Origin: Streptomyces ortus
Lineage (GTDB): Bacteria; Actinomycetota; Actinomycetes; Streptomycetales; Streptomycetaceae
Assembly (NCBI RefSeq): GCF_026341275.1
Contig: NZ_JAIFZO010000002.1
Location: 6,168,118-6,232,117, forward strand
Length of the DNA: 64,000 nt
Reading direction: 5' to 3'
The stretch's first letter is position 1. Each line of letters opens with the position of its first letter. The notes below the pieces were generated by a model. That model made no database searches and was not told the DNA's origin. It saw nothing but the letters and a program-made list of their open reading frames with translations. Shown here in pieces: positions 58,032-64,000 of this stretch. The translations under genes and the position numbers were made by a program.

Positions 58032-58555
58032 GTTCCGTTCCCTTCGGGCTCTCGATGACTTCCGGCTTCCGCAGCGGAAGGCGAACTCGCGATGGTCCGC
58101 AAACGCCCCCGGTGCCTCATCACTGTGACTCCGGCGGGTAATTCGGCTCCAGCCCTTCGCCCCCTCAGCAAACTGCGCGACACGAAAGTGAGCGGGTCAC
58201 ATTTCGCGCCCATGCGAGCAGAACAGGCCACGAAGACAGGGTCCGAAGATCGTGATTCACCTCCTCGCGGTGTCCCGGGAATGCGTGTCTGGCGAAGGCC
58301 GATTTCGCGTGGAATACTCGACGACCGCCGTCGAAGTTATTTTCGTGCGTGCTGACGGCATCCGAATGAGGGCCGCTTTCCGCGGCCGTCACCGATGCCG
58401 ATCGTTCGTCCGGCCGCCGCGCCCCGCGAACTGCCCGCCCGCGCTGTACGAGCATCCATCCGCGTGTTTTCCGGGGCGGCTTCACCACATTCTTCTCCGC
58501 CGACGTCCACGCGTGGTTCCAGACCAGAAGGCACTGAACCCGAAAGGCGACAGCC
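58032..58555. promoter_or_regulatory. 524-bp divergent promoter region of the biosynthetic cluster
   Basis: No gene is supported here. It separates the NRPS operon (minus) from the panD operon (plus) and is more AT-rich than its flanks. Inverted repeats: CTTCCG-CAG-CGGAAG at 58066-58080, close to the PCP start, and TCGACG-ACCGC-CGTCGA at 58318-58334, followed by an AT-rich patch that could be a core promoter for panD. Binding site of the cluster regulator (59529-61052) is a reasonable guess. Confidence 0.4.
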
Positions 58556-58975
58556 ATGTTCCGTACCATGCTCAAGTCCAAGATCCACCGAGCCACGATC
58601 ACTCAGTGCGACCTGAACTACGTCGGTTCCCTGACCCTCGACGCCGACCTGATGGACGCGGCCGATCTGCTCCCCGGCGAGCTGATACACCTCGTGGACA
58701 TCAACAACGGCAGCCGGCTGGAGACCTATGTGATCGAGGGACCCCGGGGCAGCGGGATCATCGGCGTCAACGGCGCCGCGGCCCGTCTCGTCCAGAACGG
58801 CGACCTCGTGATCATCATCGCCTACGCGGCGGTGGCGGACGCGGACGCGTCGAAGGTGGAGCCCCGAGTGGTCTTCGTCGACGAGCACAACGGGGTCGTG
58901 GAGTCGGGCGCCGCCCTGGGGTCGGCGCCCGCCGGCCACGGGCTGATCGCCGGGGACACGGTGAAGGCCGGCTGA
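58556..58975 (+). CDS. panD: Aspartate 1-decarboxylase
   Basis: 139 residues, normal size for the pyruvoyl enzyme: MLKSKIHRATITQCDLNYVG then SLTLDADLMDAADLLPGE. Self-cleavage site Gly24-Ser25 is intact, as are the IHLVDINNGSRLETY and GVNGAAARLVQNGDLVIIIAY segments. It makes beta-alanine from aspartate. Its place at the head of the divergent arm of an NRPS cluster, away from panB/panC, suggests beta-alanine (or a beta-amino analogue) is a building block, or extra CoA for phosphopantetheinylation. AAAGG precedes the ATG by 8 bases. A strong hairpin follows. Confidence 0.95.
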   Translation: MFRTMLKSKIHRATITQCDLNYVGSLTLDADLMDAADLLPGELIHLVDINNGSRLETYVIEGPRGSGIIGVNGAAARLVQNGDLVIIIAYAAVADADASKVEPRVVFVDEHNGVVESGAALGSAPAGHGLIAGDTVKAG

Positions 58976-58995
58976 GACCTCGCGGGCCGGCGCGG

Positions 58996-59029
58996 CCGGC
59001 GCTTCACGAGGAGACCTCGAAAGCGCCGG
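58996..59029 (+). terminator. Two-tier hairpin after panD
   Basis: Outer stem 58996-59004 with 59021-59029 (9 bp) and inner stem 59007-59011 with 59015-59019 (5 bp), separated by small internal mismatches, 20 bases after the panD stop. Probable terminator or attenuator. The remaining stretch to 59377 holds no gene that I can support; it is AT-richer near 59195-59220 and 59340-59370, suggesting a promoter for the peptide/regulator pair. Confidence 0.6.
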
Positions 59030-59377
59030 TCACCGGCCCCGCCGCACTCCCGCGCGACCACGCCGGCCCTGCCCAGGGCCGGCTTTCGCATGTACGGGAC
59101 CAGGTACGGGACCTCGACGCCCGCGCGGCGATGGACGGCCCCGACCGGCTTCCGGAACCGGCCCGCAGCCGGCCGACGGTGTCCGTATTGCCATCGATTA
59201 TTACCCCGTGGGTTTTTCGCGCACCCCCCGCTTTGGTGCCGAAGAACTTGGTGAATGGTTCCGTCGGTGGATTGTGGGACGGGCGCACACCATCCTGGAA
59301 GAGCGGAAGGGGAAACGGCCGGACACCATCGGACGGGACCTTCCAAACATTCCTCACTCTGAATTCTGGGAGAAACC

Positions 59378-59536
59378 ATGAAGTCTGTCCGTGTGTTCGT
59401 GGCCACTGTTCTCTGCGCGATGATGTTCGGCGCGGCCGTCGCCACCGCCACCGCCGAAACGAATGGCGCCGACTACGCGACGACGTCCGCCGCCGCCCCC
59501 GGCGACGACAGCGGTTGGGGTCGAATAGGTGGCTGA
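59378..59536 (+). CDS. Small secreted peptide upstream of the regulator
   Basis: 52 residues. Signal peptide MKSVRVFVATVLCAMMFGAA continuing VATATA, with probable cleavage after residue 26. The predicted mature 26-mer is acidic and Gly/Ala-rich, ending GDDSGWGRIGG. A GGGAGAAA ribosome site precedes the ATG. Its last 8 bases overlap the start of the HTH-ATPase regulator gene, so expression is coupled. A role as an extracellular signal sensed by, or controlling, the regulator is a hypothesis; it could instead be a leader ORF. Too short for family recognition. Confidence 0.65.
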   Translation: MKSVRVFVATVLCAMMFGAAVATATAETNGADYATTSAAAPGDDSGWGRIGG

Positions 59537-61052
59537 CCTGCGGGTGTGCACGGGGAAGACAGAGAGAAAGGCGCCCGACTCCGTGAGTAACAAACTACGG
59601 GATGCTGTCCGGAAAATTGGTGACCGAGAAAGAGAAACGCTCGGACATGTGGCGCACGGGGACACCTACGGGGAGATCACCCGGCCCTTGAATGTCGCTC
59701 CGCAAGCCGTCGGAAAAACCGCGGCGACCGGAATCCCGTTACGCGAACGTGAGAGGGCCCGCGAAACCGTTCCCTTCGCCGACCTACTGAAGAGGCACCG
59801 AGGCCGGTCCGGGCTGACCCAGCAACAACTGGCGGACTTCGCCACGTTGAGCGTCAGGGCGATCCGGGACCTGGAGAGCGGACGGGTGCGACGGCCCCGA
59901 CGGGAGAGCGTGGGACTGCTCGCCGACGCGTTGCGACTGGGCGACACGGAGCGTCTGCAACTGCACGCCGCCGGAGGAAGCCCGACGCACCTGCGGGTCC
60001 CCCTGCACGAACTGCCCGCGCCACCCGCACTGCCCGAACCGCCCGCTCCGCCCGGCGCGCTGGTGGGCCGGGAAGCGGAGCTGCAGGTTCTGCTCGATCA
60101 GGTGACTGTGCACCGTCACCGTCTGGTGAGCGTCGTCGGTATCGGCGGCATCGGCAAGACGCATCTGGTGCTCGCGGCGGCACAGTCGCTGCGCGCCAAG
60201 GGCTGGCGGGTCGGCTGGCACGCCCCGGCCGGAGACCCCCTGTGCTGCGGTGCGACCTCCGCGGCCGGCTCCCGCTCCGGTGAACCGCCGCCGGGCGCCG
60301 GCGGTCCGGCCGACGACCTCGTCGAGGCGATCGGTGAGAGGTACGAACTGCTGATGATCGACGGCGACGACGCCTGGGGTCCCGGCAGGGTCGACATCGG
60401 CGAACTGCTTCGGCGCTGTCCGGGGTTGCGCGTGGTGGTGACCGGCCTGACGCCGCGACACCTGCCGGGCGAACGCGTCCTGCCGCTCACCGCGATGACC
60501 GTGCCGGAGGAGGCGCGGGACTACGACCACGCCCTGTTGAGCGAGGTCGCGTCCGTGGCCCTGTTCCTGTCCCACATGCGCCGTTCACGGCCGGGGTTCC
60601 GGCTCCGGCCGGACAACGCGCACGCCGTGGTGGGGCTGTGCCGCTGGCTCGACGGCGTACCCCGGGCCCTTGAGTACGCGGCGGGCTGGTGCCTGGTGTA
60701 CCCGCCCGAACTCCTGCTGGCCCGAGCGGGCCGTGACTCCTCCCTCCTCTCCTCCCCGGCGGGCTGCGGCTGCCAGGACCTGCTGCGTTCCGTGGCGCGC
60801 AGCGTCGACATCGTGGCCGAGCGCCACCGCCGGGTGCTGGCCGAGGTGGCGGACCGTCCGCACTGGACGGTCGCGGACCTCGGCCGCCTCGTGCCGGATC
60901 CGGCCGCCGCCCTGCACGCGCTGCTGGTCCACGGCCTGGTCCGGCCGGCGGGCGCCCGGCTGCCGGAGCACTTCACCGTGCTGCAGCTGGTACGGCTCCT
61001 GCACGGGCGGGACCGAACCCCGACGACGACGGCGGCGGTCCGGGCCGGCTGA
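59529..61052 (+). CDS. HTH regulator with XRE domain and STAND-like ATPase, one TTA codon
   Basis: 507 residues. The N-terminal segment DRERETLGHVAHGDTYGEIT with APQAVGKT looks like a worn LuxR-type HTH (residues about 30-68). A clear XRE HTH follows: FADLLKRHRGRSGLTQQQLA ... SVRAIRDLESGRVRRP (about 82-130). Then an NTPase: VVGIGGIGKTHLVLAAA (Walker A, about 203-213), YELLMIDGDDAWG (Walker B) and VVVTGLTPRH. Helical C-terminus. Probably the pathway-specific activator. A TTA codon at 59739-59741 (codon 71) implies bldA dependence and stationary-phase timing. GTG 59529 is uncertain; GTG 59584 is an alternative that skips the peptide overlap. Confidence 0.8.
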   Translation: MADLRVCTGKTERKAPDSVSNKLRDAVRKIGDRERETLGHVAHGDTYGEITRPLNVAPQAVGKTAATGIPLRERERARETVPFADLLKRHRGRSGLTQQQLADFATLSVRAIRDLESGRVRRPRRESVGLLADALRLGDTERLQLHAAGGSPTHLRVPLHELPAPPALPEPPAPPGALVGREAELQVLLDQVTVHRHRLVSVVGIGGIGKTHLVLAAAQSLRAKGWRVGWHAPAGDPLCCGATSAAGSRSGEPPPGAGGPADDLVEAIGERYELLMIDGDDAWGPGRVDIGELLRRCPGLRVVVTGLTPRHLPGERVLPLTAMTVPEEARDYDHALLSEVASVALFLSHMRRSRPGFRLRPDNAHAVVGLCRWLDGVPRALEYAAGWCLVYPPELLLARAGRDSSLLSSPAGCGCQDLLRSVARSVDIVAERHRRVLAEVADRPHWTVADLGRLVPDPAAALHALLVHGLVRPAGARLPEHFTVLQLVRLLHGRDRTPTTTAAVRAG

Positions 61053-61135
61053 GACTGCCGCTGCTTCTGCCTACCGGGGCCCGCGGCGGCCCCTACGTTT
61101 ACCCGTGTCTTGGCGGTCGATGAAAGGGACTGGAC

Positions 61136-61300
61136 ATGGTCACCTGCCCGGAATGTGAGAACGCGGTGGTGCCCGCCGGAACACCGGTGATCGGCGAGAT
61201 TGTGGAATGCGGTGAATGCGCCAGCGAACTGGAGATCCTCACGCTGGATCCGATCCGGGCCGCCCTCGCGCCGGAGATCGAGGAGGACTGGGGCGAGTGA
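61136..61300 (+). CDS. lysW-like: Amino-group carrier protein (LysW-like)
   Basis: 54 residues, too short for many gene callers. Two CxxC zinc pairs (TCPEC at 4-7, CGEC at 25-28) and the C-terminal EIEEDWGE whose last Glu carries the substrate through its gamma-carboxyl. Carrier proteins of this type protect the alpha-amino group of aminoadipate, glutamate or related amino acids during reduction and amination. Streptomyces makes lysine by the diaminopimelate route, so this one belongs to secondary metabolism. GAAAGGG lies upstream; its TGA overlaps the ligase GTG. Confidence 0.93.
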   Translation: MVTCPECENAVVPAGTPVIGEIVECGECASELEILTLDPIRAALAPEIEEDWGE

Positions 61301-62163
61301 GGGGCGCCGAGCCGTTCGCGGTACTCGCGTCCCGCGTGCGGGCCAGCGAGAAGAGAATCCTCGAAGCCCTCTCGCGCAGAGGGATCGCCCATCGGCACAT
61401 CGACAGCCGTGAGTGGTGGCACCGACTCGGTGACCGCGTCCCGCACCCGATCGTGCTGAACAGGGAGATCGGGCTCGCCAGGGCGACGTACGCGGCCGAC
61501 GCGCTGGAGGCGGCGGGCGCGACGGTGGTCAACTCCGCGCGGGCCACCGCGCTGTGCGGGGACAAGTGGCGCACGTCCGCCGCGCTCGTCGAAGCCGGGC
61601 TCCCGACACCGCGAACGGCCCTCGGGCTGACCCCGGAAGCCGCGCTGACGGCTCTGGAGAGCCTCGGCTACCCGGCCGTGGTGAAGCCGCTGCAGGGCTC
61701 GTGGGGCCGGCTGGTCTCCGCACTGCCGGACCGGCAGACCGCGGAGACCGTGCTGGAGTACGTCGCCGCCCTGCCCTCACCCCAGGCACGGATCGTCTAC
61801 CTGCAGGAATGGATAGCCAAACCGGGGCGGGACATCCGGGTGATCGTGGTGGGCGGTGAAGCGCTGGCCGCGACCTACCGGCGCAGCGAGCACTGGCGGA
61901 CCAATGTGGCGCGGGGCGCCGTGAGCGAACTGTGCCCCCTCACCCCGGACATCGCGAAACTCGCGGTCAGGGCCGCGCAGGCGGTGGAGGCCGAGATCGC
62001 CGGTGTCGACCTGATCGAGGACGAGACGGGAGCGATCCTGGTCCTGGAGGTCAACCACGGCGTCGAGTTCTCCGGTCTCCAGCAGGCCCTCGGCGACGAG
62101 GTCTCCGTCGCCGACCGGATCGTCGACCACCTCCTGGAGAAGTCACGCTCATGCTCCGAGTAG
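61297..62163 (+). CDS. lysX-like: LysX-like ATP-grasp ligase (carrier protein loading)
   Basis: A 288-residue ATP-grasp ligase of the LysX/RimK type: NREIGLARATYAADALEAAG, ALCGDKWRTSAALVEAGLPTP, VVKPLQGSWGRLVSAL (ATP lid), RDIRVIVVGGEALAATYRR and LVLEVNHGVEFSGLQ (the family EVNH motif). It ligates the alpha-amino group of an amino acid to the terminal Glu of the carrier protein. GTG 61297 overlaps the carrier stop (GTGA) and starts at the family N-terminus; earlier in-frame starts only add carrier antisense-like sequence. Confidence 0.92.
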   Translation: MRGAEPFAVLASRVRASEKRILEALSRRGIAHRHIDSREWWHRLGDRVPHPIVLNREIGLARATYAADALEAAGATVVNSARATALCGDKWRTSAALVEAGLPTPRTALGLTPEAALTALESLGYPAVVKPLQGSWGRLVSALPDRQTAETVLEYVAALPSPQARIVYLQEWIAKPGRDIRVIVVGGEALAATYRRSEHWRTNVARGAVSELCPLTPDIAKLAVRAAQAVEAEIAGVDLIEDETGAILVLEVNHGVEFSGLQQALGDEVSVADRIVDHLLEKSRSCSE

Positions 62164-63182
62164 CGATCGTCGGGGCCTCCGGCTACATCGGCGGCGAGCT
62201 GCTGCGGCTGCTGCACGGTCATCCACGGGTGACCGTCGTGGCCGCCACCTCCGACCGGCTGGCCGGGCGCCGGGTCGACGGCCCCCATCCCAACCTGCGC
62301 GGCCACACGGAGCTGTGCTTCGTCGGCCACGACACCTTGCGGACCATCGAATGCGATGTGCTTCTCCTGGCCGCTCCGCATCGGGAGACCATGGGAAGGA
62401 TGGCCGAATTCCTGCAATCGGCGGAGACGGTCATCGATCTCTCCGGCGACTTCCGTCTGCGGGAACCCGGGATCTACGCGTCCTACTACGGGGTCGCACA
62501 CACCGCACCGGAGCTGATTCCCGAGTTCACCACCGGGCTGCCGGAATGGCATCGCGCCGAACTGGCCACGAGCGACCGGATCGCGGTTCCCGGTTGCATG
62601 GCCACCGCCGGCATTCTCGCCGTGCGGCCGCTGGCCCGCGCGGGGCTGATCGAGGGCACGGTCCGGGTGGACGCCAGAACCGGTTCCAGCGGGTCGGGCG
62701 TCTCCGCCGGAGCCGCCGGCGCCCATGCCGAACGCAGCGGCGCCCTCCGCGTGTTCGCCCCCTCCGGGCACCGGCACGAGGCCGAGATAGCCCAGGCGAC
62801 GGGGCACACCGTGCGGATGACCGCCACCGGCGTCGAAGCGGTCCGCGGCGTGCAGGTGCTGTGCCACGTACAACTGGCGTCCGGTGTGTCGGAGAAAGAC
62901 GTACGGGCCGCGTTCCGCGCGGCGTACGCGAACGAGCCGTTCGTCCGGGTCATCGCCCAGCGGCAGGGCCTGTACCGGCTCCCCGAGCCGAAGATCCTGA
63001 CCGGATCCAACCACTGCGACGTCGGGTTCGCGGTGTCCGCGGACGACGGCACCGCCGTCCTGATCGGCGCCCTGGACAACCTCGTCAAGGGCGGCGCGGG
63101 CGGCGCGGTGCAATGCCTGAACGTCCGCTTCGGCTGGCCGGAGCGGACAGGGCTGGAATTCCCCGGACTGCATCCGAACTGA
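62151..63182 (+). CDS. lysY-like: LysY/ArgC-like N-acyl-phosphate reductase
   Basis: 343 residues: VAIVGASGYIGGELLRLLHG (NADPH Rossmann), LLLAAPHRETMGRMAEFL, FRLREPGIYASYYGVAHTAP, the catalytic Cys in VPGCMATAGILAVRPL (about 148), RTGSSGSGVSAGA and a C-terminal DNLVKGGAGGAVQCLN. It reduces the carrier-bound acyl phosphate made by the LysZ-like kinase to the semialdehyde. ATG 62151 overlaps the ligase end by 13 bases. Confidence 0.94.
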   Translation: MLRVAIVGASGYIGGELLRLLHGHPRVTVVAATSDRLAGRRVDGPHPNLRGHTELCFVGHDTLRTIECDVLLLAAPHRETMGRMAEFLQSAETVIDLSGDFRLREPGIYASYYGVAHTAPELIPEFTTGLPEWHRAELATSDRIAVPGCMATAGILAVRPLARAGLIEGTVRVDARTGSSGSGVSAGAAGAHAERSGALRVFAPSGHRHEAEIAQATGHTVRMTATGVEAVRGVQVLCHVQLASGVSEKDVRAAFRAAYANEPFVRVIAQRQGLYRLPEPKILTGSNHCDVGFAVSADDGTAVLIGALDNLVKGGAGGAVQCLNVRFGWPERTGLEFPGLHPN

Positions 63183-63192
63183 ACGGAAGCCG

Positions 63193-64000
63193 ATGAAGCG
63201 CATGCGGGACATTCTTGTGGTCAAGTGCGGCGGCAACGCCGCTGTGCGGTCGGAGGCGATCTGCGCGGACGTCGCCGCCGCGCACCGCGGCGGCAGGCCG
63301 GTGATCCTCGTCCACGGCGGCTCGGCGGACATCGACCGGCTCGCCGAACGCCTCGACGTACCCACACGCCGGCTCGTCGCCCCGGACGGGGTGTCGACCC
63401 GGTACACCGACGAATCGACGCTCGAAGTCGTGCAGCTGGCGCTGGCCGGCTCCGTCAAACCCCGGCTGCTGGCCGCCCTGCGCGCATCCGGTGCGGACGC
63501 GGTCGGGCTGACCGGTCTGGACGCCGGACTTCTCGTGGCCGCCCGTAAGCCCGCGCACCGCGCATTCCTCGACGGACGCCGGATCGTGGTCAGGGACGAC
63601 CACTGCGGACGGATCGTCGCGGTCAACGGCGACCTGCTGTCCACGCTGCTCACCGCGGGGCTGCTGCCCGTGGTGTCGCCGCCCGCCGTGGCCGAGGACG
63701 GCCGGGCGGTCAACGTGGACGCGGACCGCGTCGCCGCGGCCGTCGCGGGCGCCGTCCGGGCGAGCACCCTCGTGCTGCTCACCGGGGCGAGAGGGGTACT
63801 GGCCGACCGGAACGACGAGGCGTCGGTGCTCCCCGTCTGCCGGGTCCCCCGCCGGGGGGCGCCTCCGGTGGTCACCGGCGGCATGGGGGTCAAGCTGATC
63901 GCGGCCCGGGACGCACTGCTGTCCGGTGTGCGCCGCGTCCTGATCGCGGACGGCCGCCGGCCGAGTCCCGTCCAGGAGGCCCTGGCGGGCGCGGGCACCG
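63193..64000 (+). CDS. lysZ-like: LysZ/ArgB-like carrier-protein-bound amino acid kinase, 3' end outside window
   Basis: 269 residues visible, cut at the window end. Amino acid kinase fold: ILVVKCGGNAAVRSEA (phosphate loop), PVILVHGGSADIDRLAERL, VGLTGLDAGLLVAA, VVSPPAVAEDGRAVNVDADRVAAAVAGAV and VVTGGMGVKLIAARDAL. It phosphorylates the side-chain carboxylate of the carrier-bound substrate before reduction. GGAAGC precedes ATG 63193. An aminotransferase and a carrier hydrolase (LysJ/LysK-like) would be expected beyond 64000. Confidence 0.92.
   Translation, partial: MKRMRDILVVKCGGNAAVRSEAICADVAAAHRGGRPVILVHGGSADIDRLAERLDVPTRRLVAPDGVSTRYTDESTLEVVQLALAGSVKPRLLAALRASGADAVGLTGLDAGLLVAARKPAHRAFLDGRRIVVRDDHCGRIVAVNGDLLSTLLTAGLLPVVSPPAVAEDGRAVNVDADRVAAAVAGAVRASTLVLLTGARGVLADRNDEASVLPVCRVPRRGAPPVVTGGMGVKLIAARDALLSGVRRVLIADGRRPSPVQEALAGAGT

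Overview
The window is about 72% GC with codon use biased to third-position G/C. ATGA and GTGA stop/start overlaps are frequent and TTA codons are very rare. Together with DUF5999, DUF6299 and DUF6099 proteins, an FxSxx-type conflict locus and a large NRPS cluster, this points to a Streptomyces or close relative chromosome, in an accessory-rich arm or island.

Layout. (1) 1-5643: a DUF6099 protein (cut by the window edge), an F420-dependent LLM-family oxidoreductase, and the bacterial RNA-repair pair Hen1 (3'-end 2'-O-methyltransferase) and Pnkp (kinase-phosphatase-ligase). (2) 5738-17419: one seven-gene, mostly translationally coupled operon that looks like an NTP-dependent conflict or cell-death system. 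It encodes a VMAP-type adaptor, a MoxR AAA+ ATPase, a giant vWA-like/NB-ARC/TPR protein, an alpha/beta hydrolase, a caspase-like protease, a small FxSxx-family precursor-like protein and an HExxH peptide beta-hydroxylase. No radical SAM partner is present, and three of the genes carry TTA codons. (3) 17452-21983: an SPFH protein and an NAD-kinase-like protein, divergent from an arginine deiminase and ornithine carbamoyltransferase pair. (4) 22011-26606: an RsbW-like ATPase and a decaying sulfation/glycosylation operon (sulfotransferase, beta-sandwich protein, glycosyltransferase, APS kinase, cysN remnant). It carries three separate lesions: a MITE at its 5' end, an in-frame amber codon in the sulfotransferase, and a deletion plus frameshift in cysN. 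(5) 26607-28700: PaaX-like regulator, DUF5999 and a secreted DUF6299 protein.

(6) 28701-64000 (cut by the window edge): a nonribosomal peptide cluster. The minus-strand operon runs from a free carrier protein and MbtH through a 4042-residue trimodular NRPS, a free adenylation protein, a C-A-PCP NRPS and an A-PCP-C-(dead A) NRPS. It ends in a GHMP kinase, a cysteine-synthase-like PLP enzyme, an ATP-grasp ligase, an argininosuccinate-lyase-like enzyme, a threonine aldolase and an MFS exporter. The kinase, PLP enzyme and lyase together suggest 2,3-diaminobutyrate (or diaminopropionate) supply. The divergent plus-strand arm has aspartate decarboxylase (panD), a tiny secreted peptide overlapping a dual-HTH ATPase regulator with a TTA codon, and an amino-group-carrier-protein cassette (LysW, LysX, LysY and LysZ homologues) for another diamino acid.

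The assembly-line logic is consistent with a short, probably six-residue, macrocyclic peptide. Its last residue is epimerised and then released by a penicillin-binding-protein-type cyclase that is unusually fused to the NRPS terminus. The dead, PCP-less adenylation domain in the initiating protein is plausibly replaced in trans by the free A protein and free PCP. Two separate modules carry the same pocket code, D-D-V-Q-L-S-T-I-D, so the same unusual (possibly diamino) acid may be used twice. I do not recognise a characterised product for this combination.
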